The notes below the pieces were generated by a model. The model was not told where the DNA came from. It was given only the letters and a program-made list of their open reading frames with translations, and ran no database searches. From JAGPFW01 sp964535155 (lineage in GTDB: Bacteria; Patescibacteriota; WWE3; UBA101185; UBA10185): 34,501 nucleotides of DNA. The DNA lies in NCBI GenBank assembly GCA_964535155.1, contig CAZHSR010000004.1, positions 1 to 34,501 on the forward strand. Reading direction: 5' to 3'. This document shows, piece after piece, positions 17,030 to 24,199 of this stretch. A program made the translations under genes and the position numbers. The first letter of the stretch is position 1; each line of letters starts with the position of its first letter.

Positions 17030-17395
17030 TCATAAATTGCTTAATAATCCTTGATAATGTCTTAATTTATACTTGTCATTTTCTGGAAATATGCATAAGC
17101 CGTCTAAACTCCAAGTGTTCTCAAAATTTCTAGTTTGAACTAAAAACAAATTTATGGCTTTTCTTAATTTTGACATTTTTGAATAGTTTAAGGATTCATG
17201 GGCATATCCATATTTCTCACTGGAGCGGTATTTGACTTCAAAAAAACCTAATTTATCTTCTTTTTCTGCGACTATATCAATTTCACCATAGGGGCACCTC
17301 CAATTTTGACAAACTATTTTGTAACCTAATTTTTGAACATATTTAGAGGCTAGTTTTTCGGCATTTATTCCTAATATGTGTGATTCCATTCCCAT
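17030..17395 (-). CDS. yraN: YraN/UPF0102 family endonuclease-like protein
   Basis: A 121-aa protein with the conserved UPF0102 layout, a restriction-endonuclease-like fold: the first helix AEKLASKYVQKLGYKIVCQN, then the catalytic-type core GEIDIVAEKEDKLGFFEVKY (Glu, Asp, E-x-K), and a C-terminal W...DGLCIF segment. The family is widespread but its role is not settled; DNA processing or recombination is suspected. The frame opens at a TTG at 17438, but ATG 17395 (or 17389) fits the family N-terminus and lies 7 nt after a TAAAAT box. It follows ftsI by about 70 nt and may also be read from the division operon. Confidence 0.85.
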   Translation of the reverse strand: MGMESHILGINAEKLASKYVQKLGYKIVCQNWRCPYGEIDIVAEKEDKLGFFEVKYRSSEKYGYAHESLNYSKMSKLRKAINLFLVQTRNFENTWSLDGLCIFPENDKYKLRHYQGLLSNL

Positions 17396-17402
17396 AATGG
17401 AG

Positions 17403-17430
17403 ATTTTAATAAAAATAAAGAAGAACACAA
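17403..17430 (-). promoter_or_regulatory. Possible leaderless promoter of yraN
   Basis: TTGTGT (17425-17430, minus strand), 16 nt, TAAAAT (17403-17408), then 7 nt to the ATG at 17395. The hexamers are modest; support comes from the spacing shared with other genes. Confidence 0.35.
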
Positions 17431-17464
17431 TAGACAATATTCTATTTAGAATAGATATTTTTTA

Positions 17465-19177
17465 TTAGAAACTGTCGGGAGAGATGTTGTAATAGGAAAC
17501 AAGCTGCCGTGTTAAATCCATCCAGAGAGGAACAGCCGTCTCAGAGGCAAAATAGCTTGTTTGAGGGCGCTCAAGTCTAACTAGCATAGAATATTTCTTG
17601 GAATTGGCTAAGTAACCTAGAAAAGTGGCATTTGTTTCAGAAGGATCATATTTCCCATCTTTTGGAATTTGTGCAGTACCTGTTTTACCTGCTATTTTAT
17701 AGCCTTCAATGTTAAAGAACTTGGATTCGCCTTGGTCTACTGCAGAAATCAGTAACTCGTGCATTTGTTTAGCAACTTTTTCTGGTAAAACTCTGTTTAT
17801 AACTTTTGGTTCTATTTTAATAACGCCTTTATCCGTGTGAATTTCGGAAATTACTTGAGGTCTAAATAAAACCCCTCCATTTGCAAAAACATTAAAGGCA
17901 CTTAAAACCTGCAAAGGGGTGGCAGAAATTCCTTGTCCAAAGGAGATATTTGCCAAGTCAATGTCTGTCCATGTGGAAAAAGGCCTTATTGCACCAGTAT
18001 CTTCACCTTCCAAATCTATTCCCGTTTTGGAGCCGAAACCAAAGTCAATTAAATGTGCGTGCAAACTTTTGGCACCTGTTCTATGACCTACCCAGGCGGC
18101 GCCAATATTATTGGACTTTTGTAAAAGCTGAGCAATATCTTGTATACCATGATGCTTACCATCCCAGTTATCTATGGTGTAATCCGAGTAAATTACGGGG
18201 CCAGAGTCGACAAAAGTGCTGTTTGTGGTAATGCTTCCAGAATCAAGCCCTGCAGAAACTGTAAAAGGCTTCATAACAGATCCTGGTTCATAAATATCGG
18301 AAATTGCTAAATTTTTTGCGTCAGATTCTTTTTGTAAATTTGCGGGATCAAATGAAGGATAATTTGCCATTGCAATAATTTGCCCGTTTAAAGGGTTCAT
18401 TATAATTACGCTTCCAGATTCGGCTCCATATTTTTCTACGCCTTCCCTTAGGGATTTTTCCACCAAATACTGAACGGAACGATCTATTGTTAGAGTCACA
18501 TCCCTTCCCGATATGGAAGGAACTTGGTCAATACCTCCCATTAAAATGGGGTTTCCAGAGGCATCTTTTTCTTGCAAAACTTTCCCAGACTTGCCTCGCA
18601 ATTCTCCATCCAAAGCACCCTCTATGCCAAAATATCCAATTCTCTCGCCTTTTTCGTTTTGGGCCACAAAGCCTAAAACATGAGAAGCCAAAGTTTTTTC
18701 TGGATAGTATCTTATTGGGGAGACTTCAAAGCCTATACCTAGAATTTCAAGATTTTCTATTTGCTTTTTTAAAATAGGATCAATTTTTGGCTCAATTGCA
18801 ATCCACCAGAGTTCTCTATCCAAAAGGTCGTAATATCTGGAAAACAACTCCACAGAAGTACCTCTTTCTTCACTTGCCAAAACTTCAGATAGAGTTTTTG
18901 CAACGGTTGCTTTGTCCTCAATTCGCAAAGGTTCTCCATACAATAAATAGTAATCTTGATTAGAGGCCAAAACTGCACCATCTATAGATAAGATCTTTCC
19001 CCTTTCTGCAGGAATTTCCTGAATTATCCAATGTTGTTGTTCTGCTAAAGCCGTAAAATGGGAGTGTCGCAAGATTTGGATAATAAAAAGCTTTATAACA
19101 ATTATAAATGAGAGCACAAAGAAGCCTCCACATAAGAAAGTTATTCTTTTATCGTCTTGAGATTTTTTTCTTGCCAC
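17465..19177 (-). CDS. ftsI: Division transpeptidase FtsI/PBP2-type (class B PBP)
   Basis: A monofunctional peptidoglycan transpeptidase that acts with FtsW at the septum. At 570 aa it has one N-terminal membrane helix (FFVLSFIIVIKLFIIQIL), a dimerisation/pedestal domain (IPAERGKILSIDGAVLASN; ASHVLGFV), and a transpeptidase domain with SxxK as SVMK (Ser300, in EPGSVMKPF), SNN in LLQKSNNIGAA and KTGTAQ (Lys498). The C-terminus is short and there is no PASTA repeat. It starts with GTG at 19177, 3 nt after the ftsL-like stop, without a ribosome binding site. Position in the mraZ cluster supports FtsI rather than an elongation PBP2. Confidence 0.95.
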   Translation of the reverse strand: MARKKSQDDKRITFLCGGFFVLSFIIVIKLFIIQILRHSHFTALAEQQHWIIQEIPAERGKILSIDGAVLASNQDYYLLYGEPLRIEDKATVAKTLSEVLASEERGTSVELFSRYYDLLDRELWWIAIEPKIDPILKKQIENLEILGIGFEVSPIRYYPEKTLASHVLGFVAQNEKGERIGYFGIEGALDGELRGKSGKVLQEKDASGNPILMGGIDQVPSISGRDVTLTIDRSVQYLVEKSLREGVEKYGAESGSVIIMNPLNGQIIAMANYPSFDPANLQKESDAKNLAISDIYEPGSVMKPFTVSAGLDSGSITTNSTFVDSGPVIYSDYTIDNWDGKHHGIQDIAQLLQKSNNIGAAWVGHRTGAKSLHAHLIDFGFGSKTGIDLEGEDTGAIRPFSTWTDIDLANISFGQGISATPLQVLSAFNVFANGGVLFRPQVISEIHTDKGVIKIEPKVINRVLPEKVAKQMHELLISAVDQGESKFFNIEGYKIAGKTGTAQIPKDGKYDPSETNATFLGYLANSKKYSMLVRLERPQTSYFASETAVPLWMDLTRQLVSYYNISPDSF

Positions 19178-19180
19178 AGA

Positions 19181-19540
19181 TTAATTTGACTTTAAAGAAG
19201 CCAATTTTGGTGATTCTATAATTTTTACTTTTGAAGACATGGCAATATAACCAAGGTCTAGAGCTGTTGTTTCTACGCGTTCCAAAGAGGAAAGTAAGCT
19301 GTCTTCATATTCTAATTGTGAAATTTCTTTTGTAAGTGCAGTCTTTGTTGCTAATGCTGCCTTTAAATCGCCATTTTTTACTGCAAATTTGCTAGAAACC
19401 ACAAGTTGAAACAGGAAACTTAAAATAAATAAGGCTAATGTGGCTTTAAAAAAGGTTTTAGTCTTAGATATTTCTGTAGTTGCTATTGTTGTTATGCTTT
19501 TCGCTTTTATTCTCATTTTTAAACTTAACTTTTTTGCCAA
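19181..19540 (-). CDS. FtsL-like septum protein
   Basis: A 119-aa protein with a basic cytosolic N-terminus, one membrane helix (about 29-50, ATLALFILSFLFQLVVSS) and a predicted coiled coil outside (ATKTALTKEISQLEYEDSLL), followed by a short tail. This is the FtsL/DivIC shape; sequence in this family is poorly conserved, so the call rests on topology plus its place between rsmH and ftsI. FtsL bridges FtsQ/FtsB to FtsW/FtsI in the divisome. The frame opens at TTG 19540, 6 nt after the rsmH stop; ATG at 19516 is an alternative that shortens it by eight residues. Confidence 0.75.
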   Translation of the reverse strand: MAKKLSLKMRIKAKSITTIATTEISKTKTFFKATLALFILSFLFQLVVSSKFAVKNGDLKAALATKTALTKEISQLEYEDSLLSSLERVETTALDLGYIAMSSKVKIIESPKLASLKSN

Positions 19541-19546
19541 ATTCTT

Positions 19547-20437
19547 TTACTTAAACCTTTCAAACACCCGAAGTTTGGCGCTTCGCGAACGAACATTTTT
19601 CTCCTGCTCTTCCTCAGAAGGTACAATTGGCTTCTTTGTAACCTCCTCCATCTCAATTCCCTCCAGCGCAGGCTGCACGGCGCGTCCAAATTCCTTGGAC
19701 ACTTTATCTTCAAGCGAATGAAAGCTTATAACTAACATTCGCCCGCCAGGCAGTAAAAGCCGTGCAGCCTGGGGCAGTGCTGTTTTCAAATTTTCAATCT
19801 CATCATTTACAACTATGCGCAGGGCCTGAAAAACCCTGGTTGCGGGATGTATTCTTCCCCGCTCGTAACCTGGAGGGGCCACAGATTTAAGCAACTCCGC
19901 TAGTTGTCTTGTTGTCTGTAGCTTCTGCAAATTGCGAGTTTCTACTATTGCTTTTGCAAACTTTCTTGCCATCCTTTCATTGGCATATTCAAAAAATATT
20001 TGAGCTAAACTCTCTTCTGGAAAAGTGTTTACTATATCAGCTGCTGTAACTCCCAATGATTTGTCAAGGCGCATATCCAAAGGCTGATCCTGTGTAAAAC
20101 TTAGTCCTAAATCCTCATCTAATTCCGAAGATGAAAATCCCAAATCAAATAAAATTCCATCTACCTGAGTAAAGCCATTCTGTTGGGCTATAGTCTCAAT
20201 ATTCCTAAAATTTCCCAAAACTCCTGTAAAATTTTCATTTAGTCCCGCCTCCTCAAATCGACGTGTAGCACGGTCCAAAGAACCTTGATAACAATCAATC
20301 CCCAAGACTTTGCTTCCTGCTTTTAAAAGTTCCAAAGAATGACCCCCATCTCCCAAAGTTGCGTCAATAAAGACTTTTCCTTTGGCAGGTTCCAAATATT
20401 TCAAAACTTCTTCTTTTAAAACAGGCTCATGAAACAT
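19547..20437 (-). CDS. rsmH: 16S rRNA (cytosine-1402-N4)-methyltransferase RsmH
   Basis: Methylates N4 of C1402 in 16S rRNA, tuning decoding in the P site. At 296 aa it is close to the usual 310. The SAM site is ATLGDGGHS near residue 26 and LGIDCYQGSLDRA; also seen are LFDLGFSSSELD, FTQDQPLDMRLD, HPATRVFQALRIVVNDE and the C-terminal VISFHSLEDKVSKEF. All are diagnostic of the MraW/RsmH family. The ATG lies 4 nt after the mraZ stop. Standard partner of mraZ at the head of the division cluster. Confidence 0.97.
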   Translation of the reverse strand: MFHEPVLKEEVLKYLEPAKGKVFIDATLGDGGHSLELLKAGSKVLGIDCYQGSLDRATRRFEEAGLNENFTGVLGNFRNIETIAQQNGFTQVDGILFDLGFSSSELDEDLGLSFTQDQPLDMRLDKSLGVTAADIVNTFPEESLAQIFFEYANERMARKFAKAIVETRNLQKLQTTRQLAELLKSVAPPGYERGRIHPATRVFQALRIVVNDEIENLKTALPQAARLLLPGGRMLVISFHSLEDKVSKEFGRAVQPALEGIEMEEVTKKPIVPSEEEQEKNVRSRSAKLRVFERFK

Positions 20438-20441
20438 ATGC

Positions 20442-20879
20442 TTATTTGGGCATGTTTTCCGATATATTTTTAATGTGCGCCTTCCATGAGGCTAAATCCC
20501 AGATTTCTATGTGATCCCCTACTCCAATTACTGCTGTTGACTCTTTTATTCCCGCATAGTCCAAAAGATTTGCTGGAATCACCATTCTCCCCTGCCCATC
20601 AATCGAAGTTTCTGTTGCCGAAGTATAAAGATAGCGTTCTAGATCACTCCTTTTTGCGGGCTTTGCAGAGTCATCTAAAAAAACATTTTCTGTTAGGTTG
20701 TCAACTTGGCGTTCCACTCTTTCTCCCCAATCTTTGTAGTCATAAACCAAAACACATTTTTCAAAACCTTTTGCAAGCACAACTTCATTTTCCGCAAGTT
20801 GTTCGCGATGTTTCTTGGGCAGAGCTATTCGATTTCCTGTTGTTATATTAGGGTTGTACTCCCCAAGGAACATTTTCAT
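20442..20879 (-). CDS. mraZ: Transcriptional regulator MraZ
   Basis: MraZ is an AbrB-like ring-forming DNA-binding protein that represses its own operon through repeated short boxes. The product is 145 aa and shows both half-motifs of the family: MFLGEYNPNITTGNRIALPKK at the start and SIDGQGRMVIPANL in the second half. ATG at 20879 or at 20873 (giving the typical MFxGEY start) are both possible; no ribosome binding site is seen. It has a leader of about 77 nt, unusual here. Direct repeats matching an MraZ operator lie just after the -10 box. First gene of mraZ-rsmH-ftsL-ftsI. Confidence 0.95.
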   Translation of the reverse strand: MKMFLGEYNPNITTGNRIALPKKHREQLAENEVVLAKGFEKCVLVYDYKDWGERVERQVDNLTENVFLDDSAKPAKRSDLERYLYTSATETSIDGQGRMVIPANLLDYAGIKESTAVIGVGDHIEIWDLASWKAHIKNISENMPK

Positions 20880-20935
20880 ATGGTTTCAAAGTTATTGGCC
20901 ACTTATTTGGTGGGTCACTCTCTGTTTCTAGGCCG

Positions 20936-20962
20936 TTCACCATTCTTCACCAATTTATAACC
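20936..20962 (-). promoter_or_regulatory. Probable MraZ operator (direct repeats)
   Basis: On the minus strand GGTGAA occurs at 20946-20951 and 20936-20941, exactly one DNA turn (10 bp) apart, with a looser copy GGTTAT at 20957-20962, 11 bp further up. MraZ is known to bind short G-rich direct repeats with 10-bp period before its own gene. The repeats start right after the -10 box, fitting repression. The assignment to MraZ is inference from position and spacing. Confidence 0.6.
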
Positions 20963-20991
20963 ATTCTGCCCCAATGAGTATCCATTGTCAA
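20963..20991 (-). promoter_or_regulatory. mraZ operon promoter
   Basis: Perfect TTGACA (20986-20991, minus strand), 17 nt, CAGAAT (20963-20968, 4 of 6). Transcription would start near 20956, inside the repeat operator, giving a leader of about 77 nt before mraZ. Confidence 0.6.
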
Positions 20992-21010
20992 TACAAAGAA
21001 AACCCGAATG

Positions 21011-21079
21011 TTGCAAGCACACTTCCCCTCCCTCACGACTCTCTTTGGTCGTAATGAGGTCGGGTAAGTGTGCTTGCAA
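21011..21079 (-). repeat. Long imperfect hairpin between divergent promoters (possible small RNA)
   Basis: Perfect 14-bp arms TTGCAAGCACACTT (21011-21024) and AAGTGTGCTTGCAA (21066-21079) enclose further paired blocks: CCC 21025-21027 with GGG 21062-21064, CCTCA 21031-21035 with TGAGG 21055-21059, and CGAC 21036-21039 with GTCG 21048-21051, leaving an 8-nt loop. It lies between the mraZ promoter (-) and the PIN module promoter (+), outside both transcripts. On the minus strand a TACTAT box (21090-21095) would start transcription about 4 nt before the stem, but its -35 is badly spaced (TTGAAA, 14 nt). Alternatives are a protein-binding palindrome or a remnant of a mobile element. The strand is a guess. 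Confidence 0.5.
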
Positions 21080-21100
21080 GGGTAAAAAAATAGTATCTTC

Positions 21101-21129
21101 TTGAAAAACTTTCAATTTCTACATATATT
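21101..21129 (+). promoter_or_regulatory. Leaderless promoter of the PIN toxin-antitoxin operon
   Basis: TTGAAA (21101-21106), 17 nt, TATATT (21124-21129), then 6 nt to the ATG at 21136. Both hexamers match at 5 of 6 positions. Confidence 0.65.
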
Positions 21130-21135
21130 TAATAT

Positions 21136-21321
21136 ATGAAAGAATCTAAACCAAAATATTTCATATCCGACTCTATTCCCGTAGATACCAAAAACTTAAA
21201 AAAAGGAGAAGGAAGTAAGGAATCATACGAAAAAACTCTTAAAAAGATGATACTTTTAATAAAAGCTTCAAAAGCATTGAATAAGGAGGCATTAAAAAGA
21301 AATGCATCCTTTGCTGAGTGA
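21136..21321 (+). CDS. Putative antitoxin of a PIN-domain pair (61 aa)
   Basis: A very small, basic protein: a flexible first part (KPKYFISDSIPVDTKN) and a helical Lys-rich second part (SYEKTLKKMILLIKASKALN). No known DNA-binding motif is recognised. The reasons to call it an antitoxin are context: it has a good leaderless promoter, and its end overlaps the start of a PIN-domain protein by 20 nt, as VapB-type antitoxins often do. It could instead be an unrelated small protein. The start is fixed by the -10 box 6 nt upstream. Confidence 0.6.
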   Translation: MKESKPKYFISDSIPVDTKNLKKGEGSKESYEKTLKKMILLIKASKALNKEALKRNASFAE

Positions 21322-21841
21322 AAATTTCAAATCCAAAATCAAGGGTCAAAATGTATTTTTAGACAATGATTTTTTGTCATTAGTATTTAAGGATGAAACT
21401 ATATTTGAGGAGATATTTAAAATACTAAGTGAAACAACTATAGTAATTGAGGCACACACAAAATTTGAATTTCTACGAGATATTTATATACCTGCGGATC
21501 GCGTTGCCCACGAAAACTTTATAAATCAAGACTTGTTTCATCACATACCTCCACATCAAGATGTTCTAAAACAGGTATGGGGAAATGCTCAAACTCTATC
21601 ATGTATCTATGGATATAAGGGGAAAGCAAAGGGGGTATCATTCGTGGATTTTATGCTCGCAGGAAGGATGATGCTACATAAAAATATTTTTCTTCTTTCA
21701 GGGAATAAGAAAGACTTTCCATCCTGCATTTTTGATTCAGAGGGCACTGCATGCTTTGAGGATCAAAAAAATATGGAGCCAAGAACCTTCTGGTTATTAT
21801 CCTTTTCCAAAAGAAATTTGAAAAATGTTACTCAGACTTAA
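21302..21841 (+). CDS. PIN-domain ribonuclease, VapC-like toxin
   Basis: A 179-aa protein with the spaced acidic residues of a PIN nuclease: Asp in VFLDNDFLSLVF (residues about 18-29), Glu in HTKFEFLRDIY, Asp in GVSFVDFMLAGRMM, and Asp in FLLSGNKKDFPSC. PIN toxins cleave RNA, often tRNA or rRNA, using metal ions held by these acids. It is longer than a classic VapC (about 130 aa), with an insert after the first helix. It starts inside the 61-aa gene, implying translational coupling. The match is to the PIN pattern rather than a specific subfamily, so the toxin role is inferred. Confidence 0.7.
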   Translation: MHPLLSENFKSKIKGQNVFLDNDFLSLVFKDETIFEEIFKILSETTIVIEAHTKFEFLRDIYIPADRVAHENFINQDLFHHIPPHQDVLKQVWGNAQTLSCIYGYKGKAKGVSFVDFMLAGRMMLHKNIFLLSGNKKDFPSCIFDSEGTACFEDQKNMEPRTFWLLSFSKRNLKNVTQT

Positions 21842-21846
21842 ACAAA

Positions 21847-21942
21847 ATGGAAACAAAAAATACAAAGAAGTTAGAGGGATCCCTAAAGAAACTAAGCGAA
21901 GAAATAAATCCCGAAGAACTTCTTAACGACATTGATATATAG
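21847..21942 (+). CDS. Possible 31-aa protein after the PIN gene
   Basis: An ATG at 21847, 5 nt after the PIN gene stop, opens a 31-codon frame ending in TAG at 21940-21942. The peptide is charged and likely helical (KLEGSLKKLSEEINPEELLN). It could be a third component of the module or a chance frame; no ribosome binding site is visible. It ends 14 nt before the converging glyS stop. Confidence 0.3.
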   Translation: METKNTKKLEGSLKKLSEEINPEELLNDIDI

Positions 21943-21956
21943 AAGCATTACGCTAA

Positions 21957-23333
21957 TTAAAGATCTACTTCTCTGAAATCTAATCTTCTCTGATCCGTGG
22001 TATCCCTATCCCTTACAGTTACCGTATCATTTTCCAAGGTTTCAAAATCTACTGTTACACAATAAGGAGTTCCTATCTCGTCTTGGCTTAAGTATCTTTT
22101 CCCAATATTTCCTCTATCATCCCAAGCTACAACATACTTTTTACTTAAATGTTTATAGACTTCTCTGGCTTTTTCAACAAGCTCTGGTTTGTTTCTTAAT
22201 AATGGAAAAACTGCAAATTTATATGGAGCAATTTCTGGGCTTAATCTTAAGACGGTTCTTTCGCCGTCTTCCACATATCCATCTGTTAAAAGAGCAAATA
22301 AGACTCTGTTTAAACCAAAGGTAGGCTCTACAACATGAGGTATCAACTTTTCTCCTGTGTTTGAGTCAATATATCTTAAATCTACTCCCGACTTTTCCAT
22401 GTGATTTTTCAGATCATAATCGGTTCTATAAGCTAAGCCAAACATCTCTTTGTATCCCATGGGAAATTCAAAATCTAAATCTTGAGTTTTTGTTGAATAA
22501 TGGGAGCGTTCTGCATCTGTATGTGTGCGCCACCTAAGTTTTGTCTCTGAAATTCCAAGTCTTGTTATCCATTTGTACATTTCGGCTTGCCAGTAGTCAA
22601 AAAGTTCATTCCAATCTGTTGTTGCGGGGTTAAAAAAGTATTCAAATTCTGCTAGGTTAAATTCTAAGGTCCTAAAAATAAAGTTTCCAAGTGTAATTTC
22701 ATTTCTAAAAGCTTTTCCTGTTTGTGCAAGTCCAAAGGGAAGTTTTGGATGCATTGTATCTAAGATGTTTTTAAAGTTGACAAACATTCCTTGGGCGATT
22801 TCTCCTCTAAGGTATGCCAAAGACTTTTCACCAGGAATAATTCCAATGGAAGTTTCAAAAAGTAAGTTAAATTTTCTACAAGGAGTCCAGTTAAATTCCC
22901 CACAGGAAGGACAAACAATCTTGTTTTCTGTAATTATTGTGTCTAGTTCCTCTGGCGAAAGACCTTCCACTTTTTGATCTTTTTCTTGTGATTCAAAAAA
23001 GTTTTCTATTAAATGGTCCGCTCTTGTGCGTAACTGACAGCTTTTGCAGTCCAACAAGACATCTGTAAAGCTTTTTGTATGACCAGAAGCTTCCCAAACT
23101 TTGGGAGACATTAGAATACTTGTATCAAGCCCAAAAATTTCGTCTCTATTGTGAACAAAAAATTTCCACCAAGAATTGGCAATGTTTCTAAGCATTTCCA
23201 CACCTAAAGGGCCAAGGTCGTAAGTATTGGCAAGACCTCCGTAAATTTCGGAACCAGGAAAGACAAAACCCCGGCGTTTACAGAGGCTAACTATTTTATT
23301 TATATCAATGGTGGATTCCTTTTGTTTAGGCAT
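21957..23333 (-). CDS. glyS: Glycyl-tRNA synthetase (alpha2, single-chain type)
   Basis: A class II aminoacyl-tRNA synthetase charging tRNA-Gly, of the homodimeric (eukaryote/archaea/Firmicutes-like) type rather than the alpha/beta type. At 458 aa it has normal length. Seen: CKRRGFVFPGSEIYGGLANT at the N-terminus, the conserved WEASGH, two Cys pairs (CKSC; CPSC) suggesting a zinc site, motif 2 region AFRNEI, motif 3 TFGLNRVLFALL, and the C-terminal anticodon-binding domain (APYKFAVFPL; GTPYCVTVD). It has a promoter 6 nt before the ATG and a direct repeat above it. recO lies upstream on the same strand but is separated by 111 nt. Confidence 0.96.
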   Translation of the reverse strand: MPKQKESTIDINKIVSLCKRRGFVFPGSEIYGGLANTYDLGPLGVEMLRNIANSWWKFFVHNRDEIFGLDTSILMSPKVWEASGHTKSFTDVLLDCKSCQLRTRADHLIENFFESQEKDQKVEGLSPEELDTIITENKIVCPSCGEFNWTPCRKFNLLFETSIGIIPGEKSLAYLRGEIAQGMFVNFKNILDTMHPKLPFGLAQTGKAFRNEITLGNFIFRTLEFNLAEFEYFFNPATTDWNELFDYWQAEMYKWITRLGISETKLRWRTHTDAERSHYSTKTQDLDFEFPMGYKEMFGLAYRTDYDLKNHMEKSGVDLRYIDSNTGEKLIPHVVEPTFGLNRVLFALLTDGYVEDGERTVLRLSPEIAPYKFAVFPLLRNKPELVEKAREVYKHLSKKYVVAWDDRGNIGKRYLSQDEIGTPYCVTVDFETLENDTVTVRDRDTTDQRRLDFREVDL

Positions 23334-23339
23334 GAGTTG

Positions 23340-23348
23340 AGTATATCA
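23340..23348 (-). promoter_or_regulatory. Extended -10 leaderless promoter of glyS
   Basis: On the minus strand TGATATACT (23340-23348) is an extended -10 (TG, one base, TATACT). The box ends 6 nt before the ATG at 23333. No clear -35 is seen at 16-18 nt. Confidence 0.55.
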
Positions 23349-23354
23349 TATGAT

Positions 23355-23380
23355 GAAGGACACTTCTCGTGAAGGACACT
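23355..23380 (-). repeat. Direct repeat AGTGTCCTTC upstream of the glyS promoter
   Basis: The 10-mer AGTGTCCTTC occurs twice on the minus strand (23371-23380 and 23355-23364), 16 bp apart start to start, ending 6 nt upstream of the extended -10 motif. Its place across the -35 region suggests an operator or activator site; a chance duplication is possible. Confidence 0.4.
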
Positions 23381-23444
23381 CCTTTATTTTAGGTTTTCAT
23401 AAAGGCCTAAAGATCAAGGAAGAGATAAAAATAAGTACAGACTT

Positions 23445-24152
23445 TTATGAAAGCTTAAAGGTGAGATACTTATTTAGGACTTTTTCTAACTTTATCAAAG
23501 CTGTATTTGAAGCTTTAAAATACCCAAAATCCCCCTCCCTTAAAACCTGCAACTTATTTAAAAGTGCGGCACCCTTTAGCCCAATTTCCTCTTCAAAATT
23601 CTTGCATGAAGGGCAAACCAAACCTCCTTTTTCTATGCTAAACCAAGCGGAACCCCATTCTTTACTTAATTTTTCTCCACAAATGACGCAACTTTTTAAT
23701 TGCAATTTATACCCCAAGCTGTACATAAAATTTATGTAAAAGTATGAAATCACGGCTAAAAAGGAAATTTCGCAAGCATCTAGCAGGTACAAGGTTCTTT
23801 CCAAAGTAGAAAAAAGCTTTGCATCGGGGGAATCTTCTTCCACATGTTTTAAAAATAAGCCAATAATTTTGTAGGCAACTTCCACTTTTTCCCGACCCTG
23901 CTTTAATTGCCTAAATGAGGCCAAATTTTTAACCTCCGTAATAGTTTTATGCCCGTTTACTCCTTCAAAATGAGTTAAACTAACTAAATTTAAAGTGTCT
24001 AGGCTTCCTGCTCTTTTGGAAGAGATTTTGCGGACTCCTTTTGCTATAGCACTTATTTTTCCTTCCTCCTTGGAATATAAGGTATAAATCTTGTCTGCGT
24101 CCTGATAATTAACGGATTTTAGAACAATGCAACTACTACTTTTATAAGACAT
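23445..24152 (-). CDS. recO: DNA repair protein RecO
   Basis: RecO works with RecR to load RecA onto SSB-coated DNA in gap repair. The 235 aa match the family length. The N-terminal OB domain is visible (SSCIVLKSVNYQDADKIYTL; GKISAIAKGVRK), as are a helical core and a four-Cys zinc site, CVIC near residue 150 and CPSC near 178. The sequence is diverged but complete. It has its own TATAAT box 7 nt before the ATG. Together with uvrA, uvrB and lexA in the window it adds to DNA repair, though they are not one operon. Confidence 0.92.
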   Translation of the reverse strand: MSYKSSSCIVLKSVNYQDADKIYTLYSKEEGKISAIAKGVRKISSKRAGSLDTLNLVSLTHFEGVNGHKTITEVKNLASFRQLKQGREKVEVAYKIIGLFLKHVEEDSPDAKLFSTLERTLYLLDACEISFLAVISYFYINFMYSLGYKLQLKSCVICGEKLSKEWGSAWFSIEKGGLVCPSCKNFEEEIGLKGAALLNKLQVLREGDFGYFKASNTALIKLEKVLNKYLTFKLS

Positions 24153-24159
24153 TGGCTAC

Positions 24160-24165
24160 ATTATA
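24160..24165 (-). promoter_or_regulatory. -10 box of recO
   Basis: Perfect TATAAT on the minus strand, ending 7 nt before the ATG at 24152, so the transcript would be leaderless or nearly so. No convincing -35 was found. Confidence 0.45.
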
Positions 24166-24199
24166 GCTTTTTTGAAAAATCCTTTGCGTAAGGTGCTGT

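Noticed and set aside
21011..21090. Hairpin as a plus-strand intrinsic terminator
   Set aside because: The downstream plus-strand sequence is A-rich rather than T-rich, and no plus-strand gene ends upstream of it.
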